Origin: CAZWCE01 sp964632505
GTDB lineage: Bacteria; Planctomycetota; Planctomycetia; Pirellulales; Thermoguttaceae
Reading direction: 5' to 3'
Assembly (NCBI GenBank): GCA_964632505.1
Contig: CAZWCE010000002.1
Coordinates: 62,001-126,000 of the forward strand
DNA: 64,000 nt
Of this stretch, positions 1 through 9,396 are shown in pieces; position 1 is the first letter of the stretch; each line of letters begins with the position of its first letter. Both the position numbers and the translations under genes were made by a program. Below the pieces are notes generated by a model. It did not search any database, had not been told where the DNA came from, and saw nothing but the letters and a program-made list of their open reading frames with translations.

Positions 1-1316
1 AAGGCATATCCCTGCTGCAAATCGTCGAGGCGGACAAACGCGCCCACTTCGGTCCCGTAGCCGATGACGTCGCCATCCGGGGTGATGTCGATGGACCCCA
101 TATCGTCGGCGATGATCTCCAACTCCCGGATGCGCCCCTCGCCGATCACCCGAAGTGCTTCGAGCGATTCCGACTTGCCCGTGGCCGTATCTCCGAGAAT
201 GATCACATTCGCCGCAGCTCCATTCTCCAGCGTGATTCGGGTCATGGCACCATGGAACGGCATGCGTCCCCGCTTCATCATGACGACATTGTGGAGGGTC
301 AAAATCATCTTCTTCAGATAACCGAAATAGCCGAATCGGTCTTCCAACGGAACGGCGGCGATAAGGAGCTGGTTGGCTTCATCGTCGAAGAAGACGGTCG
401 GGAGCTCCCCGTATCGCTTCATCATCTCCGGGGGGGCCCCGTAGACATAGACGGCGTCGGGCCCTTTAGCGATCTGCGCGTCGGTCGCCAACTCGAACAG
501 GTTTGACAGGGAAGTTCCCAATTCGAGGAAGTTTTGGTGGAAGTAGATGAAGATCACCAGTTCACCGACTTGAGCCGGAAAGCAGAGGAATTTCGAGGTA
601 TCGAGCTCTAACACGTCGAGGGGGTTTTCGTCGATCTTCTCGAAAGAGCCGGTCCGTTTGTTCATCGGAGGATCGATGATCATCGGCGAGGTGAGCAGAA
701 CCTGCCGAATGAACGGGATGTCGCGAAGTTTCTCCAACCAGCTCTCCGGCATTTGAGTCGGCTTCGTCACCGCGGTCAATCCGACGGTGGCTCCCGCGAT
801 CACTTGTCGATAGATCCAGGGATGTTCCCCGGTGATGTTTTCGCAGATATCGCGGTAGAGTCCCCGAACCAGTTGGTTCAGATGCTCCACCGACGCGTTG
901 AACGCCCGGTACGAACGATTCTCTTGGTCGTCGGGATCCGGATCGCTGTGTGAAACGATGAAACGCGAATAGTGACGCCAGTAATCGTAGAGCAACTCCA
1001 CGAAACGGTGAAATACCTGTCGATGATCGAGGCAAACCGCCAAATCGCTGATGATCATCGACGCCTTTTCCAGCGGTGTCGAAGCGAGCGCTCGGAGACT
1101 GGCCACGAGCTTGTCCGTACTTTCGGGGCCGTTCAATTTCAAGGGAAAAGTATCCAAAATCGCGGCATCGCGCTTTTTCAGATGGCGAACAAAAATCTCC
1201 ACGATTTCCGCGAAGGTGGTACTACCGGCCAAATCTTCGGGCGTGGCGCAACCAACGCTTCCGAGTTGGTGGAGAATGATTTGCTGCCCCGCGAATTCCA
1301 CTCGGACAATAGGCAT
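1..1316 (-). CDS. P-loop protein with HPr-kinase/PEPCK-like Walker A (3' part missing)
   Basis: The frame starts at ATG 1316 (N-terminus MPIVRVEFAG) behind an AGAGG ribosome site and stays open to the window edge, giving 438 visible codons. Residues 1-360 have no motif I recognise. Residues 375-383 read GDTATGKSE, the Walker A form of HPr kinase/phosphorylase and ATP-type PEP carboxykinase. An Asp pair follows at 404-405 (IADDMGSID), like the ADD motif after the HPr kinase P-loop, and a His-Gly (PFHGAM) lies before the P-loop as in HPr kinases. The family link is inferred from these motifs. The long N-terminal extension is not typical of either enzyme, and the substrate is unknown. The C-terminal half lies outside the window. 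Confidence 0.72.
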   Translation of the reverse strand, partial: MPIVRVEFAGQQIILHQLGSVGCATPEDLAGSTTFAEIVEIFVRHLKKRDAAILDTFPLKLNGPESTDKLVASLRALASTPLEKASMIISDLAVCLDHRQVFHRFVELLYDYWRHYSRFIVSHSDPDPDDQENRSYRAFNASVEHLNQLVRGLYRDICENITGEHPWIYRQVIAGATVGLTAVTKPTQMPESWLEKLRDIPFIRQVLLTSPMIIDPPMNKRTGSFEKIDENPLDVLELDTSKFLCFPAQVGELVIFIYFHQNFLELGTSLSNLFELATDAQIAKGPDAVYVYGAPPEMMKRYGELPTVFFDDEANQLLIAAVPLEDRFGYFGYLKKMILTLHNVVMMKRGRMPFHGAMTRITLENGAAANVIILGDTATGKSESLEALRVIGEGRIRELEIIADDMGSIDITPDGDVIGYGTEVGAFVRLDDLQQGYA

Positions 1317-1641
1317 TGTGAACCTCTTCTTCGATCGATCGGGTGACTTCGTTATGGGAATGTCCAAGACACGGCAAGGTGTATCGCCGTCTCTTGATCC
1401 TTTGGGAATATAGCAGAAAGTTGGGGTATTCCAAGGGGGAGTGTGGTGGTAAACGACCCCGCCGGTCGCCCACCAAGGTCGCTCGACCAGAAAAAGGAGG
1501 GCGCCCCCTTGAGAATCAAGAAATCCCTATCTTCTTTGAAGTCAAGGACTTACGAAGATCAAAGAGAAGCAAAGACGGCTCGAACAATACGCTATCAGGT
1601 CAACATCCATTCGTCGCGTTCTTCTCGCCTCTTTGAAATCC
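1317..1641. other. Intergenic region between two minus-strand genes
   Basis: This stretch holds the promoter at 1407-1434 and a GGGCGCCC palindrome near 1500. There is no credible gene and no hairpin with a T-tract, so no intrinsic terminator was found for the P-loop gene's upstream neighbour or for the kinase gene ending at 1642. Confidence 0.5.
1407..1434 (-). promoter_or_regulatory. sigma-70 type promoter of the P-loop gene
   Basis: On the minus strand, TTGGAA (1434-1429) and TATATT (1412-1407) are separated by 16 bp. The start codon at 1316 lies about 90 bp downstream. Confidence 0.5.
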
Positions 1642-4600
1642 TCACACCTCTTCCAGACTCGGCGTCTGGTCGGATGCGCATGGATCCCCGTCGTCTTCTG
1701 CGTGGATTCTCCGGAAGCGGAGGATGTCGTCCAGGGAGTTGAAGAAGGCGTCGAGCACGGTCGGGTCGAAATGCGTCCCGCGGCCATCCTCCATGATTTT
1801 CAAGCATTTTTCCAGTGGAAAAGCCTCTTTGTAAGGACGTTTGCTGCTTAAGGCATCGAAAACGTCGGCCACCGCCGTGATCCGCCCCTCCATGGGGATG
1901 TCCTCCCCTTTCAGCCCACGTGGATAACCGGAGCCGTCCCACTTCTCGTGATGCGTCAATGCGATGCTCGCCGCCATCTCGATGATCGGGCTCCGAGCCA
2001 CCGGCAATACGTTCACCCCCATGTAGGTATGCGTTTGGGAAGTGATCCACTCATCATCCGACATCGGCTCGAACGTCTGCACGCCGATTTCGCAATGTTC
2101 CTTCATCTTCTCGAAGAGTTCCGGCTCCAACCTGCCCGGATTCAACAAAATGCTGTCGGGAATGCCGATCTTACCGACGTCGTGCAAGGGAGCGGCATGT
2201 TCGAGCAGTTCCACCGTCTCCTCGGGCATGCCCAACGTGCGGGCAATGGTCCCCGCATAGCATCCCACCCGCACCACATGCCGCCCGGTCTCCTGATCGC
2301 GACATTCGGCAGCCCGGGCCAAGCAATGAATCAGTTCCAATCGCGAGGCCGCCAGTTCACTGGTCCGGATGCGGACCTCCTCCTCGAGTTGGCGTGAATG
2401 ATCAAGGAGTTCATCCCGTTGCGATTTCAATAATATCGCATTCTTGACACGAGGGACAAGTTCTTCCGAAGAAATCGGCTTGCCCAAGAAATCGGTCGCT
2501 CCCTGCTCCAGGGCGATTCGCCGCGATTCCTGGTCGCCGCTGGCGGTGAGGAAGATCACGGGGATATGTCGGGTTCGATCGTCGAGCTTGAAGATCTTCA
2601 GAAGATCGAGTCCGTTGATCTCGGGCATCAACAAATCGAGGAGAATGACATCGGGCAACAATTCGCAGGCCAAGCGTCGGGCATCGCTGGGATTGTTGAG
2701 GGTGACGAAGTACCGAAAACCGGCTTTCTTGAGATCGTGGCGAATCACTTCGGTATTGATCGGCTCGTCGTCGATCACCATGATCAACGGGCGATCGCCT
2801 TTCTCCTTTTCTCGTTCCAACGTCGTTGAAGCATGTTGGAAGGCCGGCGCGGTTACCTCGCGATACGCAGTGGAATACTCCTCCACCAGATCGCCGAGCT
2901 CTTTCAAATCGTGAGCGATGTCTTGTTCCATCCTCGCCAGATCGGCCTGTTCGTCGCGGAGTTTCTCTTCCAGGAAATTCGCGGCCTCCCCGATTTTTTC
3001 CAGTCCGATCATCCCGCTGGACGACTTCAGCCGATGAGCGAAGAGCTTCAGGGCGTCGAACTGTTTCTCGGAGACGGCTTGTTGCATGTCTTCCATCCGT
3101 TGAGGCAGTCCCGTGAGAAACTGCTCGACGATGGCGGCGAATTCCTTATCTTCGTCGTCGAACAAGTGTTCGACCTGCTCCGATACCGAGGTCGATCCTT
3201 CAAGGGGCTTGTGATCGCTTTCCTCCGGTTCTTCCGAATCGTTCAGCAAACGCTCGGGAAGGTGCTTCAAGATCGACTGGATGAGGATCTGCGGATCGAT
3301 CGGCTTGGTGAGATAGTCGTTACAGCCGACTCTCCGACACTTGGCTTCATCGTCGGCCATCGCATGAGCGGTCAGAGCGAGGATCGTGGTTTCCAGCCCT
3401 TGGGAACGCAATTGCCCGGTCGCCGTGTACCCATCCATGACGGGCATCTGCATGTCCATCAGGATGATATCGAAATCGATCTTGGTCGCCATCTCGATCG
3501 CTTCCAAGCCGTTTTGAGCCGTGGTCACGTTGGCACCGGCCCGATGCAACATCAGGGAAATCAACTGACGGTTCGTCTCGCCGTCTTCCACCAGGAGAAT
3601 TTCGATGTTCGGGAGCCGCCCTCCACCTTCAGGCCGTACGGCACGTTCCTCGGTCAGCGCATCGGCCTCGTTCGGGGAAATCATCGCGATCTGATCGAGC
3701 GGTCCGGTCGGCACGGAGACTCGGAACGTACTTCCCATGCCGGCGCGACTTTGCACGCTCAACTCCCCACCGAGCATCTTGGCGAATTGGCGTGAAATGG
3801 ATAGTCCGAGACCGGAACCTCCGAACCGCCGGGTCACCGAATCGTCGGCCTGCGAGAACACGTCGAAGATCTTCTCTTGCTCCTTGGACGAAATACCGAT
3901 GCCGGTGTCGGTCACCCGAATGATCAGTTGAGGATCGCCGTCTTTGTCGACGAGTTCCGTGGCGATGGTGATTCCACCGGATTCGGTGAACTTGATCGCA
4001 TTATTGACCAAGTTCATCAGAATCTGACGGAGCCTTTTCGGATCGGTTTGAATGGTCGAGGGAATCCACGTCGGCCAGACGCACTTCAGGAAAAGCCCCT
4101 TCTTGCCGGCGGAAACCCGCATCAAACTCGCCACATCGACGACGATCTCATGCGGCGAGGTGGGCAAGTGCTCCACCGTCATTTTCCCCGCTTCGATCTT
4201 CGAAATATCGAGAATATCGTTGATCACTTGGAGAAGATGCTGACCACTTGAATAGATCGTACCCGCGTACTCCACCCTTTCCTGCGTCGTGGTCTCCTCA
4301 CGGTTTTCCATCAACAAGGAAGCGTACCCCAAAATGCCGTTCAAGGGAGTGCGGATCTCATGACTCATGTTCGCCAAAAAAAGGCTCTTCGCACGGTTGG
4401 CCATCTCCGCCTTGTCGCGGGCATGACGCAACTCGGTTTCCTTCTGAGAAAGCTGGGCGACGGAATGCTCGAGTTTTCGGGTGCTCTCGCACTGCTGGTC
4501 GATCGCTATGTTCAGTGAACAAGCGATCCTCTCGAACTCCGCGGGGCCTTCCACCGCCATGCGCCGACTGAAATCCCCTTTGGCGAAGGCATCGAGGGTG

Positions 4601-5379
4601 CCGACAACTCCGCTGATCGGTCGACTGAACCTCTTGGCGATCATATGGGCGAAGGAAAAACCCAGGATCCCCGCGATCAAGGCGGCGATAAATGATTCTC
4701 GATAGATTTGCGAGAGACTCGATTGGAACAGGTCCTTTTGCTTCTTGTCCGCTTTCTTCACATGCGATTCGAGATGCTGGATCACCTCCCGGTGTTCCCT
4801 GCGGAGATGGGCGATTTTTCGCTTGATCCTCGACTTGTCGGCGACCAACGCCACCGCGCCGAGTCGTTCCCCATCCTGTTCGATGGGACGTCGGACCGCC
4901 TGAAAACCGTCTTCCTCCGCGGGATTCTCCGATCCTTCCCGAGTGTGGAGGACAAGAGGTTTCCCGTGGCGATCCAGAAACGCCGCATACACGATCTGGG
5001 GATTCCGGTAGGCGGAATCGCACAGCTCCCGCAAACGTTGCCTCCTGTCGGACGACAGCAAAGGCTTCCCTTGACGAGCCAGCGAAGCGGCCATTCGATG
5101 GAGGTCGCTTTTCAGCTCCTCCTCTTCCCGGAGTTCGGTCTTCCGACTAATTTCGACCATTTCTTCACGCTCCCGGTCCATCAGAAGCGCAAGCATCCGC
5201 GAATCCTGGTCCTTCACGCGGACATAGGTATTGCGAAAAGTATGCAGAAGCGATAGGCTCAACCCCACCACGAGCAACAGGATCGTTCCGGTGACTCCCC
5301 AGAGAACCTGGCGGAAAACGCTTCCCGCAAAGATGTTGTGGAATGCCTCCCGGAACGTGGGGGCATAATTCGGCGACAA
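1642..5379 (-). CDS. Hybrid sensor histidine kinase with HPt, two receivers and HD-GYP phosphodiesterase
   Basis: Membrane-bound 1245-aa signalling protein. Order: TM helix about 27-47; extracytoplasmic sensor about 50-228; second TM about 230-246; HAMP about 250-300; HisKA with phospho-acceptor H340 ([10 protein letters not shown]); HATPase_c with N box, DTGIGIS and GSGLGLS; receiver 1 with D642; HPt with H782 (AHRLKSSSG); receiver 2 with D915; HD-GYP from about 1010 with H1066-D1067 and the GYP motif at 1151-1153. The HD-GYP domain should hydrolyse c-di-GMP (family knowledge), so the chain carries a complete His-Asp-His-Asp relay ending in an output enzyme. The only start that keeps TM1 is TTG at 5379; the next in-frame Met is residue 62, and the upstream GAGGA is about 17 bp away. 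No partner gene is adjacent. Confidence 0.93.
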   Translation of the reverse strand: MSPNYAPTFREAFHNIFAGSVFRQVLWGVTGTILLLVVGLSLSLLHTFRNTYVRVKDQDSRMLALLMDREREEMVEISRKTELREEEELKSDLHRMAASLARQGKPLLSSDRRQRLRELCDSAYRNPQIVYAAFLDRHGKPLVLHTREGSENPAEEDGFQAVRRPIEQDGERLGAVALVADKSRIKRKIAHLRREHREVIQHLESHVKKADKKQKDLFQSSLSQIYRESFIAALIAGILGFSFAHMIAKRFSRPISGVVGTLDAFAKGDFSRRMAVEGPAEFERIACSLNIAIDQQCESTRKLEHSVAQLSQKETELRHARDKAEMANRAKSLFLANMSHEIRTPLNGILGYASLLMENREETTTQERVEYAGTIYSSGQHLLQVINDILDISKIEAGKMTVEHLPTSPHEIVVDVASLMRVSAGKKGLFLKCVWPTWIPSTIQTDPKRLRQILMNLVNNAIKFTESGGITIATELVDKDGDPQLIIRVTDTGIGISSKEQEKIFDVFSQADDSVTRRFGGSGLGLSISRQFAKMLGGELSVQSRAGMGSTFRVSVPTGPLDQIAMISPNEADALTEERAVRPEGGGRLPNIEILLVEDGETNRQLISLMLHRAGANVTTAQNGLEAIEMATKIDFDIILMDMQMPVMDGYTATGQLRSQGLETTILALTAHAMADDEAKCRRVGCNDYLTKPIDPQILIQSILKHLPERLLNDSEEPEESDHKPLEGSTSVSEQVEHLFDDEDKEFAAIVEQFLTGLPQRMEDMQQAVSEKQFDALKLFAHRLKSSSGMIGLEKIGEAANFLEEKLRDEQADLARMEQDIAHDLKELGDLVEEYSTAYREVTAPAFQHASTTLEREKEKGDRPLIMVIDDEPINTEVIRHDLKKAGFRYFVTLNNPSDARRLACELLPDVILLDLLMPEINGLDLLKIFKLDDRTRHIPVIFLTASGDQESRRIALEQGATDFLGKPISSEELVPRVKNAILLKSQRDELLDHSRQLEEEVRIRTSELAASRLELIHCLARAAECRDQETGRHVVRVGCYAGTIARTLGMPEETVELLEHAAPLHDVGKIGIPDSILLNPGRLEPELFEKMKEHCEIGVQTFEPMSDDEWITSQTHTYMGVNVLPVARSPIIEMAASIALTHHEKWDGSGYPRGLKGEDIPMEGRITAVADVFDALSSKRPYKEAFPLEKCLKIMEDGRGTHFDPTVLDAFFNSLDDILRFRRIHAEDDGDPCASDQTPSLEEV

Positions 5380-5798
5380 TGTTTCGATGGTTCTGTCCTC
5401 TCTAGTCTCATGAGGTTGGCATCAATGGTGAGACAAAAGAATCGAAACGGATGAAGTATTTCGAATAGATTTTTTTATACGGCGAAATGAGCGTTGGAAA
5501 ACCGTCGATGCCTCGTTCGAGAATCGACGCCCCTTCCTGTTGCCCTCACTCGGGCCGGAATATTTAGAAGAACAGTCTAATTTCTTCTATATGTAATCGT
5601 AGTATAACTTTGGATAGACCAACGAAAAAACGCGGAAGGAAACCGGCGGCATAGGGACGCTGAGAGGAGAGATAAGCCGAAAATACCGAACAAAATGGTT
5701 ATTCCCCCCCGATTGTTTTCGCGATTCCCCGTCTTCCGCCGAATGGCGATCGGGTTTTTCATCTACGGATAGAGACCGATTCCATCTTTGTTTCCGGC

Positions 5799-5822
5799 AA
5801 ATACCTCCTTAAATACCTCCTT
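5799..5822. repeat. Tandem duplication of AAATACCTCCTT
   Basis: Two perfect 12-bp copies, 5799-5810 and 5811-5822. Read on the minus strand each copy is a full Shine-Dalgarno match. An eight-codon frame starting ATG about 17 bp downstream on that strand is too short to judge. Confidence 0.85.
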
Positions 5823-5886
5823 GGGGAAAATCTGCTTGGGATAATCCTCCTTCGAACGAGACGGCGATTTGCTCCGCTTCGCGACT

Positions 5887-5915
5887 TTGACATTTCTCCG
5901 CCCAACCGATAAGAT
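5887..5915 (+). promoter_or_regulatory. Strong sigma-70 promoter of the transporter-epimerase-aldolase operon
   Basis: Consensus TTGACA at 5887-5892, a 17-bp spacer and TAAGAT at 5910-5915. Predicted transcription start near 5922, about 75 bp before the first ATG. Confidence 0.7.
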
Positions 5916-5995
5916 ACGTGGGGCCTTGCAGTCCAGGATTCCGTGCCCAAATAACCACCTTCCTTCAAGACGCCATTCGAACGTGGAAGACATCC

Positions 5996-7270
5996 ATGAG
6001 TGAAAGAACGAACTTTCGTCAAGGGCTGGCTCGATTCTTTTTCGCCTTGGGGCCGGCGTTCATCGTCGCTTCCGTCGTGCTGGGTCCGGGAAGCATTCTC
6101 GCCAGCTCCAAAGTCGGCGCCCAATACGGTTTTTCGATGGTCTGGGTTCTTCTGATGGCCGCCTTCTTGATGATGGTCATGGTAGCGCTGGCCGGACGGT
6201 TGGGAGTGGTCCTCTCGGGAACGATGTGCGATGAACTGGCGTCCCGAGTGGGACGTCCCTTCGCGGCACTCATCGGTTTGACCATTTTCTTCATCTGCGC
6301 CGGGTTCCAGTTCGGAAATAATCTGGGAGTACTCGCCTCCCTGCAACCCTGGCTGGAGAAAGCATCGGAGGAGAGCCAGGTCACCCTGCCGTTTTCTCAC
6401 CTGCTGTTGTTGCTGCTCAACGCCATGATCATCATCTTTCTGTTCGGTTTTCGAAACCTATACGTCTTGATCGAACGGTTGATGATGTTCTTCGTGGGAT
6501 TGATGATCCTCGGCTTCTTCGGCAATCTGATTTATCTAGTGGTGACGAAACTTTTCTTTCTATCCGACCTTCCCCCGAAGACGGCGACGGTGGAACCCGC
6601 CGGCGACCCAGCAGCGCTCTACGGTTTGATCGGAACGACCTTCTCGGTCGCGGGCGCTTTCTATCAGGCATACCTCGTTCGGGAAAAGGGCTGGACCCTC
6701 GGCGACGCCAAACGCGGCATGATCGATTCGGTCGCCGGGATCACGGTCCTGTGCCTCATTTCGCTCGTCGTCATGACGACCGCCGCCTTATCCTTCCACG
6801 GTCGTGCGGTCTCGCTGAAAAGCGTCGCCGATGTGGCCACGCAGCTACAACCCCTGTTCGGAAATGCCGCGGTCATCTTGTTCAGCCTGGGAATCTTCGC
6901 CGGCGCCTTCAGCTCCTTCCTCGTCAACGCCATGATCGGCGGGGCGATGCTCTCCGATGGATTGGGATTCGGCGGAAAAATGGATTCCCTCTCCACCCGA
7001 CTGTTCACGACGGTGGTGCTGGTCACCGGAATGCTGGTGGCGTTGTTCGTCTCCCCGGACCAGCGCGTCGGGGTGATCATCTTTGCCCAGGCGATGGTGG
7101 TCATCGGGTTTCCCCTCTTGGCCTTCTCCATGTTGTATCTGGCGCTCGACCCGCGTCTTCAAAAGAAGGGAGCGATCCCGCTGTGGATGAAAATCGGGGC
7201 GGCGGCCGGCGCCCTATTCACGCTGGCCATCGCTTATAATGTCTTCATGAAACTGGTACACTCCAATTGA
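5996..7270 (+). CDS. Nramp-fold (LeuT-type) membrane transporter with degenerate metal motifs
   Basis: 424-aa polytopic membrane protein with about 11 hydrophobic helices. The start at 5996 (MSERTNFRQG) has GGAAGA just upstream; the in-frame extension to 5918 has no ribosome site. The N-terminus aligns with Nramp TM1 (GPAFIVAS...GAQYGFS), but the metal-binding DPGN is GPGS (residues 30-33), and in TM6 the MPH motif is replaced by a segment ending AGAFYQAYLV (about 215-225). Canonical Nramps use those residues to bind Mn/Fe (family knowledge), so a different substrate is inferred. It is first in an operon, 13 bp before an epimerase-like gene and then an aldolase gene, which suggests import of a small substrate processed by both. 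Membership of the broad Nramp-like family is fairly sure; the substrate is not known. Confidence 0.82.
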   Translation: MSERTNFRQGLARFFFALGPAFIVASVVLGPGSILASSKVGAQYGFSMVWVLLMAAFLMMVMVALAGRLGVVLSGTMCDELASRVGRPFAALIGLTIFFICAGFQFGNNLGVLASLQPWLEKASEESQVTLPFSHLLLLLLNAMIIIFLFGFRNLYVLIERLMMFFVGLMILGFFGNLIYLVVTKLFFLSDLPPKTATVEPAGDPAALYGLIGTTFSVAGAFYQAYLVREKGWTLGDAKRGMIDSVAGITVLCLISLVVMTTAALSFHGRAVSLKSVADVATQLQPLFGNAAVILFSLGIFAGAFSSFLVNAMIGGAMLSDGLGFGGKMDSLSTRLFTTVVLVTGMLVALFVSPDQRVGVIIFAQAMVVIGFPLLAFSMLYLALDPRLQKKGAIPLWMKIGAAAGALFTLAIAYNVFMKLVHSN

Positions 7271-7283
7271 AGGAGCTTATGAC

Positions 7284-8327
7284 ATGATGGAATCGGCGCT
7301 GCCCGAGATGATCCATACCGAAGAAGAACTGGAAGAACTCATCAGCCGTCCGACGCCGGCGGCGGTGCGGGCGATGGAAAGTCTTCCGGGCGATCTGATG
7401 CTCCTGGGGGTCGGAGGAAAAATGGGCCCCTCGCTGGCGAGAATGGCCCTCAGGGCCAGCGAAACGGCGGGGCACGACCGTCGGATCATCGGGGTGAGTC
7501 GCTTTTCCGATCCCGAGAGTCGCCGTCAGCTCGAAGACGCCGGCGTAGAGACGATCGCCGGAGACTTGCTCGATGAGCAGTTCCTACTCCAACTCCCCGA
7601 CATCCACAATCTGATCTGCATGACGGGAATGAAATTCGGCGCCTCCCGGGATCCTGCGAAAACCTGGGCGGTGAACGTCCATATGCCGTCGCTCATTTGC
7701 CGACGTTTCCCCGAGAGTCGTCTCGTCGCGTTTTCTACGGGGAACGTTTATCCACTGGTCCCGGTCGATGGGAATTGGTCCAGCGAAGCGGAAGACACCG
7801 GTCCGGTGGGAGAATACGCCATGACCGCCCTGGGACGAGAGCGAATGTATCAGTACTTCAGCGGGGCGTTTTCGATCCCCATGGCTTTATTGCGGTTGAA
7901 TTACGCTATCGAGATGCGATACGGAGTGCTGGTCGACATCGCCAAGAAGGTCTTCCGGGAAGAGCCGATCGATCTGACCACCGGCTACGCGAACGTCCTC
8001 TGGCAAGGCGACGCCAACGCCATGGCCCTGGCAGCCTTCGCCGACGTCTCATCGCCCCCCTGGATCATCAATCTCGCGGGGCCGGAAAAGGTCGTTGTTC
8101 GCGATACGGCCGAAGCGTTCGGAAAACGATTCGGTATCGCTCCCGTCTTCGAAGGCACCGAGGCCACCACTGCCTTGCTCAGCGACGGATCCCGCGGACA
8201 CCAGCGATACGGGCATCCGCGCGTTCCTCTCGAGCAGATGATCGACTGGATCGCTCACTGGATCCAAAGCGGTGGACCACTTTTGGACAAACCGACCCAC
8301 TTCGAAACCAGAACAGGAAAATTTTGA
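7284..8327 (+). CDS. NAD-dependent epimerase/dehydratase family protein
   Basis: 347-aa Rossmann-fold protein of the extended SDR type, without a signal peptide. A dinucleotide-binding GVGGKMG lies at about 43-49, after a 40-residue N-terminal extension. The FSTGNVYP segment matches the SDR catalytic Ser/Thr strand. The Tyr of GEYAMTALG lacks the usual Lys at +4 (Ala instead), so the classical YxxxK pair is absent. The start at ATG 7284 has AGGAG at 7271-7275. The gene lies 13 bp after the transporter and ends 4 bp before the aldolase start, so the three are probably co-transcribed. Substrate unknown; it could act in sugar-acid or amino-sugar catabolism with its neighbours. Confidence 0.85.
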   Translation: MMESALPEMIHTEEELEELISRPTPAAVRAMESLPGDLMLLGVGGKMGPSLARMALRASETAGHDRRIIGVSRFSDPESRRQLEDAGVETIAGDLLDEQFLLQLPDIHNLICMTGMKFGASRDPAKTWAVNVHMPSLICRRFPESRLVAFSTGNVYPLVPVDGNWSSEAEDTGPVGEYAMTALGRERMYQYFSGAFSIPMALLRLNYAIEMRYGVLVDIAKKVFREEPIDLTTGYANVLWQGDANAMALAAFADVSSPPWIINLAGPEKVVVRDTAEAFGKRFGIAPVFEGTEATTALLSDGSRGHQRYGHPRVPLEQMIDWIAHWIQSGGPLLDKPTHFETRTGKF

Positions 8328-8331
8328 ACTC

Positions 8332-9393
8332 ATGACGATCTCCCAAATCAGAGACGCTCTCCGACATGGCGGGGTACTGCCGGCGCACCCGTTGGCGCTG
8401 AACCGCCAAGGCAAACTCGATGTCCGGCGACAACGGGCCCTCAGCCGATACTATCTCGATGCCGGGGTCCAAGGCATGGCCGTGGGCGTGCATACGACGC
8501 AATTCGCCATCCATGATCCCCAGGTCGGTCTCTACGAGCCGGTGCTGACGATCGCCGCCGAGGAGTTCGATCGATTCGAAGCCCGGAACGAGCCGAAGAA
8601 GATACGTATCGCGGGCGTGATCGGAGATACCGCCCAGGCGATCCGTGAGGCGGAAATTGCCCGAAGGCGGGGCTATTATGCCGCCCTGCTCGGATTGGGA
8701 GCTCTCGCCGAGGCGTCGCAGTCGCAACTGGTAGAACATTGCCGGGAAGTGTCGGACATCCTGCCGATTTTCGGTTTTTATCTCCAACCGGCGGTCGGAG
8801 GACGTGTCCTTCCGTACGATTTTTGGAGACGATTCGCGGAAATCGAGAACCTCGTGGCGATCAAGGTCGCCCCTTTCAATCGTTATCAGACACTCGACGT
8901 CGTCCGGGCTCTGATCGATGCGGGCCGTGACGACGTGGCCCTTTACACCGGCAATGACGACAACATCGTGCTCGATCTGATCACTCCCTTCCGGATTCCC
9001 GGAAAGACGGGCCGCCACGAGCGACGATTCGTCGGAGGACTTCTGGGACATTGGGCGTTCTGGACGCGCCAGGCCGTTGCTCTGCATCGAGAATGTCGGG
9101 AGGTGGTCGAAACCGGCGTTTCCGTCTCTCCCGATCTTTTGGCCAAGGCGATCGAAGTGACCGACGTGAACGCGGCGGTATTCGACGCGGCGAACGGCTT
9201 CGCCGGATGCATCGCGGGGATCCACGAAATCCTGCGACGGCAAGGGCTGCTCGAAACAGTCCGATGCCTCGACGATCGCGAACGCCTCAGCCTCGGCCAA
9301 GGGGAGGAGATCGACCGCGTATGCCGAAGTTATCCGCACTTGGCCGACGATGAATTCGTCGCCGACCATCTCGAGCAATGGCTCAGCGATTAG
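8332..9393 (+). CDS. Dihydrodipicolinate synthase/N-acetylneuraminate lyase family aldolase
   Basis: 353-aa class I aldolase TIM barrel. The Schiff-base lysine is expected at K178 (LVAIKVAPF) and the active-site tyrosine at Y150 (FGFYLQP). The usual GTTGE motif near the N-terminus is replaced by VGVHTTQF. The protein is about 60 residues longer than typical DapA, and this diverged motif argues against a lysine-pathway role. The start at ATG 8332 was chosen because it follows the epimerase stop by 4 bp. It is third in the transporter operon, so a catabolic keto-acid or sugar-acid substrate is more likely than aspartate semialdehyde plus pyruvate, but this is inference. Its stop lies 3 bp from the stop of the convergent propeller gene. 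Confidence 0.87.
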   Translation: MTISQIRDALRHGGVLPAHPLALNRQGKLDVRRQRALSRYYLDAGVQGMAVGVHTTQFAIHDPQVGLYEPVLTIAAEEFDRFEARNEPKKIRIAGVIGDTAQAIREAEIARRRGYYAALLGLGALAEASQSQLVEHCREVSDILPIFGFYLQPAVGGRVLPYDFWRRFAEIENLVAIKVAPFNRYQTLDVVRALIDAGRDDVALYTGNDDNIVLDLITPFRIPGKTGRHERRFVGGLLGHWAFWTRQAVALHRECREVVETGVSVSPDLLAKAIEVTDVNAAVFDAANGFAGCIAGIHEILRRQGLLETVRCLDDRERLSLGQGEEIDRVCRSYPHLADDEFVADHLEQWLSD

Positions 9394-9396
9394 CGG

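Larger units (their letters stand above)
5380..5995. other. Divergent intergenic region with a 12-bp tandem repeat
   Basis: It separates the kinase (minus) from the transporter operon (plus). It holds the operon promoter at 5887-5915. Two head-to-tail copies of AAATACCTCCTT occupy 5799-5822, so the minus strand carries AAGGAGGT, an anti-SD complement, twice. Short frames here, such as 5577-5762 on the minus strand (61 codons, Arg-rich), lack a convincing ribosome site and are not called as genes. Confidence 0.5.

Noticed and set aside
5577..5762. 61-codon minus-strand frame in the divergent region before the transporter
   Set aside because: Arg-rich sequence with one weak hydrophobic run, no ribosome site and no clear link to either neighbour.
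8179..9378. A 399-codon minus-strand frame opposite the aldolase gene
   Set aside because: Opposite a gene with intact K178 and operon coupling; no motif and no ribosome site.
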